Part shown: piece by piece, positions 54,762 through 63,876 of the stretch
Layout: each line of letters begins with the position of its first letter
How positions within the stretch are numbered: position 1 is the first letter of the stretch
Assembly: GCA_964643355.1 (NCBI GenBank)
Contig: CAZXPW010000021.1
Span: 1 to 64,000 of the forward strand
Direction: 5' to 3'
From: FEN-1350 sp964643355
GTDB lineage: Bacteria; Planctomycetota; Phycisphaerae; Sedimentisphaerales; Anaerohalosphaeraceae
DNA length: 64,000 nt
Program-made: the position numbers and the translations under genes
The notes under the pieces: model-generated
What the model was told of the DNA's origin: nothing
Seen by the model: only the letters and a program-made list of their open reading frames with translations
The model's database searches: none

Positions 54762-57200
54762 ATGGCGACCGAAACCGAAAATCTGTTCGATAAGGCCTCG
54801 CAGACGCCGGACGACTCCGACCTGTTTGCCGGAGACCTTCGTCCGGATGTGACCGCACGCGATCTGTTCTCCGGAGACGAAAACCTGTTCAAGGTTCTCG
54901 ACGGATCGAATCAACCTCGCTTGTTGTCGAAGGCCGTGATCACCGCTTCGCAAACCGGACAATGGTTCACCCCGACCCACATTGTCCTGACCCTGAACAT
55001 TCTGGCGATCAGCGCAATCGGAATCTACTTTCTGGTTCGACCGACCCCGGCCCCGGTTACGATCATTCAGCAGGTTCCCGGCCAATCAACGCCCCAGACC
55101 CATTTCCTGCCGGAACCAACCGTCTCGGCCGCCGAGGCACAATCCCTGGAACCGTCGGTCTCTTGGAAACTCGCCGAGCAGTTGTATCAGTCCGGCAAGT
55201 TCGACCACGCTGCCTATGTCTATCGACGGCTCAGCGAAAATCTCATGCCGGGCATCCTCGCCGACGAATGGGTCAGGGATCTTCTGGCGCTGCGGATCGC
55301 CGAATGTCTGATTCAATCGGAAAAACCGGCGGACGCCGGCCGTCTGTTCACCCAAGCGTTGCAAAGCCGATCCATCGTCGTCCGGGCATTGGCACACTAC
55401 GCTCTGGCGTTTGTCGAATTTCGCAACGAACATTATCTGATCGCTCGACAACACGCCTATCAAACCCTGGCCCTCGGCCGATTGTTCGAGGAGGTCTTCT
55501 CTCCCAAGTTTGAATCCGATTGCTATTTTCTACAGGCCGAGGCCCTGACCCGCGAAATTCTGCATTTGAACAATGTTTCCGCCCAGTTGCCCGGCTCTCT
55601 TTGGGCCGATCAGATCGTCCCCGAAGGATTGCCGCCGCTGGACCAGACACAACTGAAAGCGTTCCTCCAAAACGGACAATCGCTTCTGGCCGATGGAATC
55701 CTGAACCCTCAGATTCGTCAAAACACCGATTCTCCAACCGGCTCCCAGTGGTACTCGGAAACTTTGGAATCTCCGTTTATCGAATGGGTCAACCGTTTTG
55801 CCGCGCAGGCCCGCTTAAATGTCATTTGGTCTCCTCAAACCGATCAGGTTCGTTCCCGTCCGGTCTGTTTGGTGGTCCCCGGCGTCTCGGAACAAACCAT
55901 GGCCGAAATCGCCGCCGGTTCCGCCGGCCTGATCGCCGAATATGCGGCCGAAGGCCTGACCATTCACAATCCCTCCAACTACGACAACCTCAACGAACAT
56001 CGTCGGATGCTCACCCGTGAAGGGCTGTTCGTCTGGCGAAGATTCCTTCTCCGAAATCCGGGCGATCATCGGTGCCCCAATGCGCATTACGCTATGGGAT
56101 TGCTTCAGGAAACCCTCGGCGAATCCGTGGCGGCCCTCGGCGAATACAAGCTCATGGCCTCCCAGTATGCGTTCAATCCTTTAACGCCCTATGCGTTGCT
56201 GAATTCCAGTCGGATCAAAACCGGCATGCAGGATTATACGGGGGCTCGGGATGATCTGACCGAACTGATCGTGCAATATCCCCAGTGCAAACTGATCGAT
56301 CGGGCGTCTCTCGAATTGGCGCACGCCACCGCTCGCACCGGTCGATACGATCAGGCCCTCCTGATGTTTCGCAAAGTGTACAATCTGGATTTGAACAAGG
56401 AATCTCGTCGGGACGCCGCCTACGGAGCCGCGGACTGTTATGAACGGCTCAACCAACCGGCCGAAGCCAAAAATTGGTACATTCAGGCCATCCGGCTTAC
56501 CCCGGACCTGTCCGATCATCGGATCTATACGGCGTATCTCAATCTCGGCAGGGTCCTGATCGCCCTGAACGATTATGATCAGGCCGCGGTCGCCCTCCGA
56601 CAGGCCTTTCAGGGACCGCTGACGACCGAGGAGTTTGTCGAAACCGTTCTACAGCTCACCGAAGCCCAGACCCGGCAGGAGCGGTATGTCCCCGCCCTGA
56701 ACCTGCTGGAAAATATCCCCGATGACAAACTCACCCAAGATCAATCCTGCCGGGTTTTGATCGCGCGAACCACGATCCTCAGGGAAATCGATCTGGCCGA
56801 CACCGCTCTTTCGTTGTTGCATCGAAAACTGGAATTCGTCAACGAACCTCAGCTTCGCGGCCGGCTGATCGTTGAAATCGCCAAATGCAACATAGAGACG
56901 GGAGAACTGGCTCGCGCACAGAAAAATCTTTCGGATGCCCTGGTCCTATTAACGCCCGGCCCGCATGCTCGTCAGGCAAGCTTACTTCTGATCGACATCA
57001 CCCGGCAACTCGCTCAATATGACCAGGCCAAGCTTCTCTGCCTTCAATTCCTGAATCAGACCTCATCGGATCTGCCGGAATACAAACGCGGACTGACCCT
57101 TCTCGGACAGATTTACACGCATCTGAAAGAACACGATAAAGCCGCCATGGCGTTTGTCGGGATCTTTGATAAATCGAATTGGAATGGAGCCGGATCATGA
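54762..57200 (+). CDS. Large membrane-anchored TPR protein, unknown function
   Basis: A 812-residue protein. The N-terminal 70 residues are acidic with a repeated DLFxGD pattern (DLFAGDLRPD, DLFSGDENLF). One membrane helix is near 73-92, and the rest is a long array of TPR-like helices (GKFDHAAYVYRRLSEN, GRYDQALLMFRKVYNLDLN, NDYDQAAVALRQAFQG). A less regular stretch at about 320-410 resembles a secretin-like or FecR-like segment (INRFAARLNVIW-type; here WVNRFAAQARLNVIW). First gene after the sigma-54 promoter; ATG overlap follows with the next gene. It may form a periplasmic scaffold for the motor. No known flagellar homologue recognised. Confidence 0.7.
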   Translation: MATETENLFDKASQTPDDSDLFAGDLRPDVTARDLFSGDENLFKVLDGSNQPRLLSKAVITASQTGQWFTPTHIVLTLNILAISAIGIYFLVRPTPAPVTIIQQVPGQSTPQTHFLPEPTVSAAEAQSLEPSVSWKLAEQLYQSGKFDHAAYVYRRLSENLMPGILADEWVRDLLALRIAECLIQSEKPADAGRLFTQALQSRSIVVRALAHYALAFVEFRNEHYLIARQHAYQTLALGRLFEEVFSPKFESDCYFLQAEALTREILHLNNVSAQLPGSLWADQIVPEGLPPLDQTQLKAFLQNGQSLLADGILNPQIRQNTDSPTGSQWYSETLESPFIEWVNRFAAQARLNVIWSPQTDQVRSRPVCLVVPGVSEQTMAEIAAGSAGLIAEYAAEGLTIHNPSNYDNLNEHRRMLTREGLFVWRRFLLRNPGDHRCPNAHYAMGLLQETLGESVAALGEYKLMASQYAFNPLTPYALLNSSRIKTGMQDYTGARDDLTELIVQYPQCKLIDRASLELAHATARTGRYDQALLMFRKVYNLDLNKESRRDAAYGAADCYERLNQPAEAKNWYIQAIRLTPDLSDHRIYTAYLNLGRVLIALNDYDQAAVALRQAFQGPLTTEEFVETVLQLTEAQTRQERYVPALNLLENIPDDKLTQDQSCRVLIARTTILREIDLADTALSLLHRKLEFVNEPQLRGRLIVEIAKCNIETGELARAQKNLSDALVLLTPGPHARQASLLLIDITRQLAQYDQAKLLCLQFLNQTSSDLPEYKRGLTLLGQIYTHLKEHDKAAMAFVGIFDKSNWNGAGS

Positions 57201-57976
57201 AGGCGGTTGTCCCTGCCCTGACTTGGATCCTGATTGCGACCGGCGTAGTGGGGGCCGCCCAGCCCCCGCAGGTTGAGCCGCCTCAGTCAAATCCCTTTCC
57301 GTCCAGCCGGGAACTTCGGTCTCAGTTGCGGCAATCGCACTTGGCCCCGCTGACAAATCCGACCGAGTCCGGCCAATCCCAAAAATCCCTCAAAGAACTC
57401 ACCGAAGAACTCCGGCGGCTTCAGCTTCCCCAAATGCAAAGCGTCAATCCTTCCCCCCGGACAACGACATCCTCCGCTAAACCGGCGGCGACTCAACCCT
57501 CCTCGGATTCATCCACGACCCCGACTCCGACGGTGGAGCGCGACAAATCCAAGACTCCATCCCAAACACAAAGTCAATCCGGTTCGACCCAACAATCCAC
57601 CCCGGCCGTCGATCCGATCTTGGCCGTTCTCGCCGCCAATCCCCAGGCGGTGGTGGATTTGTTCTCCGCGGCCGAAGCCCTCTTTGCCAAGCGAGACCTG
57701 ACGCGGGCCGCCAAACTCTATCAGCAAGTCATCGCCCAAAGAAAAGACAATCTTTTGGATCCGAACCGTTCCTGGATCCTGTTCCAATACGCCAACTGCC
57801 TCCGGATCTCCGATTCTGCCCAGGCCGCCAGACTTTACGAAACGGTCATCGCCGATTACCCCGAATCCGACTGGGCCAAAGTTGCGCGCGCCCGAAATTC
57901 CTATTTTGCGTGGTCTCAGCAGGCCAGACCCGATGAACTTCTGATTCGTTATGGATATGACCCCAACAGTTTCTGA
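57197..57976 (+). CDS. Secreted Pro/Ser/Thr-rich protein with TPR-like C-terminus
   Basis: About 259 residues. A signal peptide MKAVVPALTWILIATGVVGA is followed by a Pro/Gln/Ser-rich stretch (to about residue 135). Two or three helical repeats at the C-terminus resemble YbgF/TPR: AALFAKRDLTRAAKLYQ-like sequence FAKRDLTRAAKLYQQVIAQR, and ANCLRISDSAQAARLYETVIADYPESDWAKVARAR. ATG at 57197 overlaps the preceding stop as ATGA; the TTG at 57179 was rejected. Probably periplasmic and partner of the upstream TPR protein. Confidence 0.65.
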   Translation: MKAVVPALTWILIATGVVGAAQPPQVEPPQSNPFPSSRELRSQLRQSHLAPLTNPTESGQSQKSLKELTEELRRLQLPQMQSVNPSPRTTTSSAKPAATQPSSDSSTTPTPTVERDKSKTPSQTQSQSGSTQQSTPAVDPILAVLAANPQAVVDLFSAAEALFAKRDLTRAAKLYQQVIAQRKDNLLDPNRSWILFQYANCLRISDSAQAARLYETVIADYPESDWAKVARARNSYFAWSQQARPDELLIRYGYDPNSF

Positions 57977-57977
57977 C

Positions 57978-59375
57978 ATGCTGATACGCCAGGTCCTGAT
58001 CATCGATCCGGATCCTCGCACGGCCCAGGTCCTCTTGGAAATCCTGGCGCGCCGCGGTGCGCGGGGAACGGTCGCCGCGACGGATAGCCATGTCCGGGAT
58101 TTGTTGAATCGGCCTTCATGGAACCTGATCTTTCTGGCCCTGGAATTGGATCGATTCACCGAATCGGCCGCGACCATTCTGGCGCGAATTCGAAGCGAAT
58201 ATCCGGAACGACCGGTTATCATGCTCAGCCGGAACGATTCAGCCCGCAGTGCGATTATCGCCTTGCGAAACGGGTGCACCGAATTTCTGGTCAAACCCTT
58301 ACAACCGAATACGGTGGAAACGGTTCTCGACACCCACATCCCGCGATGCGATCTGTCAATCTTGTCCTGCGGAGATACCGCCGGCGCAGGCCGATGGGCG
58401 ATTGTCGGCGTCGGGAATACCCTTCGCCGAACCGTCGAATTGGCCCGCAAGGTCGCGCCTTCCACTCTCCCCGTCCTCATTCAAGGCGAAAGTGGAACCG
58501 GAAAAGAATTGCTCGCCCGCTGGATTCATGCCCAAAGCCGCCGTGCCGCCAATCCCTTTATCCGGATCAATTGTGCCGCCCTGAATGAAGCCCTGCTCGA
58601 AAGCGAGCTGTTCGGACATGAAAAAGGGGCCTTCACCGGCGCTGTGTCCCTCCATAAGGGACGATTTGAACGAGCGCATGGTGGAACGCTGTTGCTCGAC
58701 GAAATCACCGAAACCAGCCCCTCGTTTCAATCCAAACTGCTTCGTGTTCTGGAAGAAATGGATTTCGAGCGCGTCGGTGGAAAAGAAAATATCAGCGTCA
58801 ATGTGCGCGTTCTCAGTACGACCAACACCGATATTCACGCTCGAATCGCCGAAGGTCGCTTCCGTCAGGACCTTTACTACCGCTTGGCCGGCCTGCGACT
58901 GCTGATCCCGCCCCTGCGGAACCGACCCGAGGATATCCCCCATCTGATCTGGCTGTTTGTGCATCAATTCGCGCCCGAAACCGGTCGTCGGATCGCCTCC
59001 GTGGACGCCGACACTCTCCAACTCCTGGCCCGGTATCCCTGGCCCGGAAATGTCCGTCAGCTCCGCAATGCCATCCGTTCCCTGATGATCCTCGGCACCG
59101 GTGAGGTTCTGACCCTGGACGATGTGCCCTCCGTCCGCGACGAACTGGTCCAACGCTCGATCCCCACCGATTCGTCGTCCGGATCGAACGCGGATCCGTT
59201 TGTTTCTTCCGATCTGACCCTGGATCAACTCGAACAAACCGCAATCCTGGCCGCGTTGAATCGAACCAGCGGCAACCAGACCCGCGCCGCCCGGGCGCTG
59301 GGGATCAGCAACCGGACCCTTCGAGAAAAAATCAAGCGGTACCGTCAACAGGGTTGCCTGCAACCGACCGAATAA
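57978..59375 (+). CDS. Sigma-54-dependent activator with degenerate receiver domain
   Basis: About 465 residues. The receiver-like domain has D10 and K106 (FLVKPLQP), but the phospho-acceptor position is alanine (A54 in IFLALELD), so it is probably not phosphorylated. The AAA+ domain is intact: Walker A GESGTGKE at 170-177, GAFTGA at 217-222 and Walker B TLLLDE at 237-242. The C-terminal Fis helix-turn-helix is TRAARALGISNRTLREKIKRY. FlrC/FleR-type layout. ATG at 57978 lies one base after the preceding stop (TGACATG). Likely works with the first activator on the two sigma-54 promoters. Confidence 0.88.
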   Translation: MLIRQVLIIDPDPRTAQVLLEILARRGARGTVAATDSHVRDLLNRPSWNLIFLALELDRFTESAATILARIRSEYPERPVIMLSRNDSARSAIIALRNGCTEFLVKPLQPNTVETVLDTHIPRCDLSILSCGDTAGAGRWAIVGVGNTLRRTVELARKVAPSTLPVLIQGESGTGKELLARWIHAQSRRAANPFIRINCAALNEALLESELFGHEKGAFTGAVSLHKGRFERAHGGTLLLDEITETSPSFQSKLLRVLEEMDFERVGGKENISVNVRVLSTTNTDIHARIAEGRFRQDLYYRLAGLRLLIPPLRNRPEDIPHLIWLFVHQFAPETGRRIASVDADTLQLLARYPWPGNVRQLRNAIRSLMILGTGEVLTLDDVPSVRDELVQRSIPTDSSSGSNADPFVSSDLTLDQLEQTAILAALNRTSGNQTRAARALGISNRTLREKIKRYRQQGCLQPTE

Positions 59376-59396
59376 TCCTTCATCGGAGCCGTTTCC

Positions 59397-60086
59397 ATGG
59401 CCGACGAAAAAGAAAAACCCAAAGAACAACCCAAAGATAACAAGGATTCCAAAGGCGATAAACCCGGACGGAAATCCCTGGTTGGAATCCTGATCATGGC
59501 CGCCATCGCCGTTGGCGGCGCCGGTGGCGGCTTTTTGGTCGCCAAAATCCTCAGCCCCGCGCCCTCCGCCGCCTCGGCCGCCGAAGATCCCTCCAAAGCG
59601 AACGAGGGGCATTCTGCCTCGGCCAAACCCGCCGCATCCGGCCACGGGGCCGCGCCGAAACCGGCCGAGCCCAAACCCGCTTCCAGTGGACACGGAGGTG
59701 GAGGCGGACACGGCGGATCTTCAAAACCGGCCGGACCGGTTCTTCCGATTATCGAAACCGCCGACGGCTGGTTCTTTGAACTCGACGCCGTCCTGGCCAA
59801 TCTGGACGAGCCCGGAGTCACTCGGTTTCTCCGTGCCTCCATTACCATCCAGTTCACCAAAGAATACGATGTCGCCGTCGGAGGCCCTCTTGTCAACGAA
59901 AAGAAAATGATCCTCCGCGATTGGTTGACCACCTACTTTGCCGGGCTGAGCATTGAGGATGTTCGCGGGACAATGAGTCTGGCCAGAATCAAAAACCAAA
60001 TCCGGGATCAATTCAACGAAATGCTCTTCCCCGATTCCAAGCCGCTCGTCCACGCCATCATCCTCAAGGAGTTCGCCGTCCAATGA
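59397..60086 (+). CDS. fliL: Flagellar basal body protein FliL with low-complexity linker
   Basis: A 229-residue inner-membrane protein. A Lys-rich cytoplasmic N-terminus precedes a membrane helix near 30-52 (LVGILIMAAIAVGGAGGGFLV). An Ala/Lys/His/Gly linker of about 60 residues (GHGAAPKPAEPKP, GHGGGGGHGGSS) leads to the FliL domain (VTRFLRASITIQFT, LRDWLTTYFAGLSIEDVRG, FPDSKPLVHAIILKEFAVQ). FliL supports the stator and motor under load. The His/Gly linker could bind metal, but no function can be claimed. Overlaps fliM by four bases (ATGA). Confidence 0.87.
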   Translation: MADEKEKPKEQPKDNKDSKGDKPGRKSLVGILIMAAIAVGGAGGGFLVAKILSPAPSAASAAEDPSKANEGHSASAKPAASGHGAAPKPAEPKPASSGHGGGGGHGGSSKPAGPVLPIIETADGWFFELDAVLANLDEPGVTRFLRASITIQFTKEYDVAVGGPLVNEKKMILRDWLTTYFAGLSIEDVRGTMSLARIKNQIRDQFNEMLFPDSKPLVHAIILKEFAVQ

Positions 60087-61048
60087 CCTCGCCCCTCAAG
60101 GACAAGGCGCTCACTCGCGAAAAACTCCAGCGTCTGATCGACCAGGCGCGACATCTTGTCGCGCCAGCGGAGTCCGAGGTCCAGGCGGCCGATTTTGATT
60201 TCACCCAATCGCATCACTTCGGCCCCAAACATTTGTCCCTCTTTGAGTCATTCGCCAAGAAACTCGAATTTCAGATCCAGCGTACCTTTGAAACCCTCTG
60301 TCAGGGAGAATTTGAAATTCGCACCGATTCCACTTCGCAACACTACGCGGTGGCGTTGGCCGAACGGGTCAAAACCCAGCAAAAAAAGGACTATTTCCTG
60401 CCCTTCTCGATCGACCAGCAACCTCTGTCCGGATTCTTGTCTTGCACCCCCACCACCGCCATGGCCCTGGTCGGCTACATCCTCCGCGACGCCGACTTCG
60501 ACAATCAGCAACGGGATTTGTCGGAACTGGAGGAATCGATTCTGCTGGATGTTACCACGGCCATCGGCGAAGCGATCAACACCGCCTTCCATCTGGCTTC
60601 CGGACCCGCCCTTCAATGGAACAATCGTTTTGTCGTCGGCGACTGGCCGCTTCAATGTGTCGGCCTGGAAGACCTTTTTTCGATCGATCTGTCCATCACC
60701 GGCCCGCAGAATCCGATGGATCTCCATTTGACCCTTCTGGCCTCGGCCATGGATTCCATTCTCGGCATTCAAACCAAACCCGGGCCCAAATCCACGGCCA
60801 AGGAATTGTCGGATCGAATTCTCAAGACCATGCACAAAGCCCCTGTCGAACTCGTTGCCAGAGTTACCCAGGCGACCATGTCCCTCAACGATGTGATGAA
60901 CCTGGCGCCGGGAGACATCCTGGTTCTCAACAAAAAAACCGTTTCGCCTCTGGACCTGCTGATCAACGGCCGACCCTGTTTCAAGGCCTTTTGCGCCAGG
61001 TCTTCGGGCAAATACGCAGTTGTCATCGCTCCCCACCCGAAAGAGTAG
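60083..61048 (+). CDS. fliM: Flagellar motor switch protein FliM (divergent N-terminus)
   Basis: A 321-residue switch protein. FGPKHLSLFESFAKKLEFQIQRT and ESILLDVTTAIGEAINTAFH belong to the CheC-like middle domain, and the C-terminal SpoA domain is MSLNDVMNLAPGDILVLNK with SPLDLLINGRPCFKAFCARS. The CheY-P binding peptide at the start of FliM (usually LSQxEIDALL) is replaced here by LTREKLQRLIDQ, keeping only the hydrophobic spacing. Paired with fliN 28 bases downstream. Identification as FliM is by domain order and position. Confidence 0.85.
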   Translation: MTSPLKDKALTREKLQRLIDQARHLVAPAESEVQAADFDFTQSHHFGPKHLSLFESFAKKLEFQIQRTFETLCQGEFEIRTDSTSQHYAVALAERVKTQQKKDYFLPFSIDQQPLSGFLSCTPTTAMALVGYILRDADFDNQQRDLSELEESILLDVTTAIGEAINTAFHLASGPALQWNNRFVVGDWPLQCVGLEDLFSIDLSITGPQNPMDLHLTLLASAMDSILGIQTKPGPKSTAKELSDRILKTMHKAPVELVARVTQATMSLNDVMNLAPGDILVLNKKTVSPLDLLINGRPCFKAFCARSSGKYAVVIAPHPKE

Positions 61049-61075
61049 AACCGGCCCATCGGAAAGGAAGACCCC

Positions 61076-61432
61076 ATGGCAGAAACCCAAACCCCGACAA
61101 CTCAATCCGAGGCGGCTCCCGCAACCGAAGTCCAGACCGCAGAGTTTGAACAGGTTCAGGATGTTTCGATCAAACCCGCCGAGGACAATCTCAATATCCT
61201 GCTCGATATCAGCATGCCCATTACGGTCACGCTGGGAAAAACCGAGATCCCCTTTAAGCGAATTCTGCAACTGGGCCCCGGCTCGGTCCTGGAGCTGAAT
61301 AAAATCGTCGGGGAACCCGCCGAGCTGTTTGTCCAGGACATCAAGTTCGCCACCGGCGACATCGTCGTCGTCAACGAATCCTTCGCCATTCGGATTCGCG
61401 AAATTCTCGGCTCCGACGCCGACAAAGCATAA
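61076..61432 (+). CDS. fliN: Flagellar motor switch protein FliN
   Basis: A 118-residue FliN. A flexible acidic N-terminus is followed by the SpoA domain: LLDISMPITVTLGKTEIPFK, RILQLGPGSVLELNKIVGEP and FATGDIVVVNESFAIRIREIL. It forms the lower C-ring with FliM and helps dock export substrates. Starts 28 bases after fliM with GGAAAGGA upstream. Normal single-domain length. Confidence 0.93.
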   Translation: MAETQTPTTQSEAAPATEVQTAEFEQVQDVSIKPAEDNLNILLDISMPITVTLGKTEIPFKRILQLGPGSVLELNKIVGEPAELFVQDIKFATGDIVVVNESFAIRIREILGSDADKA

Positions 61433-61449
61433 TCCAATAAGGATCGACC

Positions 61450-63618
61450 GTGGCCCTGCCCAAAAAAACCGTCCCGTTGACCTCGACCTCCGTTGCCTCC
61501 GGTTCGCAGACCGAGTCCCCGGATCCGATCAACAGCGCCACCGCGCGGCTGGCCAAAAACAGCAATTTCTACTTCGCCATCGGTCTGGTCGCGATACTGG
61601 CCACCCTGTTGATTCCCTTGCCGACCTTTCTTCTCGACATCGGATTGGCCTGCAGCATTTCGCTGGCCGTCTCGATCCTCATCATTGTTCTGTCCACCAA
61701 CCAGCCCGTTGAACTTTCGACCTTTCCCTCTCTGTTGCTGATCACAACCCTGTTTCGCCTGGCCCTGAATGTCGCCAGCACACGACTGATCCTCCTGCAG
61801 GGAAATGCCGGTACCATCATCGACACCTTCGGCAACTTTGTCGCCGGCGGCAATCTGGTGGTCGGCCTGGTGATCTTCTTGATCTTAATGGTCATCCAGT
61901 TCATCGTGATCACGCGAGGCGCTTCGCGAATCAGCGAAGTGGCCGCGCGGTTTGTCCTCGACGCGATGCCCGGCAAGCAGATGTCCATCGACGCCGACCT
62001 GAACGCCGGGATGATCACCGATGCCGAAGCCCGGACCCGTCGCAAGGATATCGTCCGCGAAAGCGAATTTTACGGGGCGATGGACGGAGCCAGCAAGTTT
62101 ATCCAGGGCGACGCCAAGGCCGGACTGATCATCACGACCGTCAATCTCATCGGAGGGATGATTCTCGGCTATGCACGCGGTTTGTCGATCGAAAGCGCCG
62201 CCCGACAATATTGCATCCTGTCGATCGGCGACGGCCTGGTTAGCCAGATCCCCTCCATCATCGTCGCCGTCAGTTCCGGCTTTCTCGTCAGCAAGGTTCG
62301 TTCCCAGAACACCGTCAGCATCGATATGACCGAACAGCTTCTTCGGCGCCATCAGCCGATCGGCATCGCCGCCGCGATCATCGCTTTCTTCGCCTTGATC
62401 CCCGGGTTCCCCAAGATCCCCTTCCTGATCATCGCCGCACTGCTTGGTCTGTTCACCGTTCGGGCCCGCGCCGCTTCCAAAGATATTGAAAAAAACGACA
62501 AATCCGCGCAGCCCAAAACCGATAAGATCCCCGAAGATTCCACCCCCGTCGAGGAACTTCTCGCCGTCGATATCCTTTCGATTCTGGTCGGCGTGCGGCT
62601 CATCGGAATGGTCGATCCCCGCAAAAAGAGCGGCGTTCTCGATCGAATCGGTGCGCTGCGCCGCAAGTTCGTCCAGCAATTGGGCATTATCATTCCCCTG
62701 GTCCGCCTTCGCGACAACATCAACCTCGAACCGAATGTGTACGAAATTCGCCTCCACGACCACATCATCGCGACCGGCCGAATCGAACCCGATAAATTTC
62801 TCGCGATGGATTCCGGTTCCGTCAGCAAACCCGTACGCGGCGTCAAGACCCGAGAACCCGTATACGGCCTGCCGGCCCTCTGGGTCGCCGCCGCCGACAA
62901 GGAAACCGCCGAAGTCGCCGGCTATACCGTCATTGATCCCGAATCCGTCCTCATTACGCACCTCTCGGAAACCCTGTCGCGCCATGCTCACGAACTGCTC
63001 ACGCGGGAAGATGTCCAGCAGCTCGTCGAACGACTCCGCTCCACTCAGCCCTCACTGGTCGGCGATATCGTCGGAGAACTGGTTCCCGTCGGCTTGTTGC
63101 AGCGGATCCTGCAAAATCTCCTCCGCGAAGGTGTATCCGTCCGGGACTTGTCGCTGATCCTCGAAGCCCTCGGCGAGGCGGCGCCCCGCACCAAAAATGC
63201 CACCCTCCTGACCGAGATCACCCGCAAAAAACTCATGCGGGCCATCACGGAAAAACACAAAACGCCTACCGGATCGATCACGGCCATCGCCCTGGATCCC
63301 GTCCTCGAGCACCAACTGATCGGCGCCGTCAATCAGGCCGGAGAGACCATCTCCCTGAATATTCCCCCGGAAATGGCCCTTGAACTCAACCAGAAACTCG
63401 CCGACGGCTGGAAGTCCGCAATGGACCGCGCATTCGAAAACATCGTCGTTCTCTGCGACGCTCGGATCCGCCCGGCCCTGGTTTCCATGATCGAAAGGAC
63501 GATCCCGCGGCTGCCCGTTCTGGCCTATGATGAAATCGTCCCCGGCACGGTGATCGAACCGGTCGAAACCGTCAAACTATCCGATACGGTCAATCGCCTG
63601 ACGCCGCAACCGGCGTAA
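61450..63618 (+). CDS. flhA: Flagellar type III export gate protein FlhA
   Basis: A 722-residue export apparatus protein. Eight expected membrane helices begin at FYFAIGLVAILATLLIPLP, and the FHIPEP signature is RISEVAARFVLDAMPGKQMS followed by IDADLNAG. The cytoplasmic ring-forming domain has ARQYCILSIGDGLVSQIPS and the C-terminal LVSMIERTIPRLPVLAYDEIV. The start is GTG at 61450 with AAGGA upstream. It drives export of rod, hook and filament proteins using proton motive force. Confidence 0.95.
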   Translation: MALPKKTVPLTSTSVASGSQTESPDPINSATARLAKNSNFYFAIGLVAILATLLIPLPTFLLDIGLACSISLAVSILIIVLSTNQPVELSTFPSLLLITTLFRLALNVASTRLILLQGNAGTIIDTFGNFVAGGNLVVGLVIFLILMVIQFIVITRGASRISEVAARFVLDAMPGKQMSIDADLNAGMITDAEARTRRKDIVRESEFYGAMDGASKFIQGDAKAGLIITTVNLIGGMILGYARGLSIESAARQYCILSIGDGLVSQIPSIIVAVSSGFLVSKVRSQNTVSIDMTEQLLRRHQPIGIAAAIIAFFALIPGFPKIPFLIIAALLGLFTVRARAASKDIEKNDKSAQPKTDKIPEDSTPVEELLAVDILSILVGVRLIGMVDPRKKSGVLDRIGALRRKFVQQLGIIIPLVRLRDNINLEPNVYEIRLHDHIIATGRIEPDKFLAMDSGSVSKPVRGVKTREPVYGLPALWVAAADKETAEVAGYTVIDPESVLITHLSETLSRHAHELLTREDVQQLVERLRSTQPSLVGDIVGELVPVGLLQRILQNLLREGVSVRDLSLILEALGEAAPRTKNATLLTEITRKKLMRAITEKHKTPTGSITAIALDPVLEHQLIGAVNQAGETISLNIPPEMALELNQKLADGWKSAMDRAFENIVVLCDARIRPALVSMIERTIPRLPVLAYDEIVPGTVIEPVETVKLSDTVNRLTPQPA

Positions 63619-63624
63619 AAAAAT

Positions 63625-63876
63625 ATGGAAAAACAAATCAAATCAATCGCGATTCGTTTTGCCGCCTTCATCTTTTTTCTGATGGCCGTCACCGGCGCCA
63701 TCTGCGGCCAATCTCCCGCGATCATCGCGTTTCGCGCGTTTTTCGGAAGCATCGCCGCCTATCTTGTTTCCTCGGTCGCGGCCCGTCTGATCACCCATAT
63801 CCTCGTCAACGAAGCTCTTCGCAGCAAACTCGAAAAAACCTTTTCCGACCAGCCCAAACCCAAAGAGGCCGACTAA
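63625..63876 (+). CDS. Small two-helix membrane protein, unknown
   Basis: An 83-residue protein six bases after flhA. Two hydrophobic stretches are visible: FAAFIFFLMAVTGAICG and AFFGSIAAYLVSSVAARLIT, followed by a charged tail (LEKTFSDQPKPKEAD). No recognised family. Position suggests a companion of the export gate. The window ends 124 bases later; that remainder shows only an incomplete open frame. Confidence 0.6.
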   Translation: MEKQIKSIAIRFAAFIFFLMAVTGAICGQSPAIIAFRAFFGSIAAYLVSSVAARLITHILVNEALRSKLEKTFSDQPKPKEAD

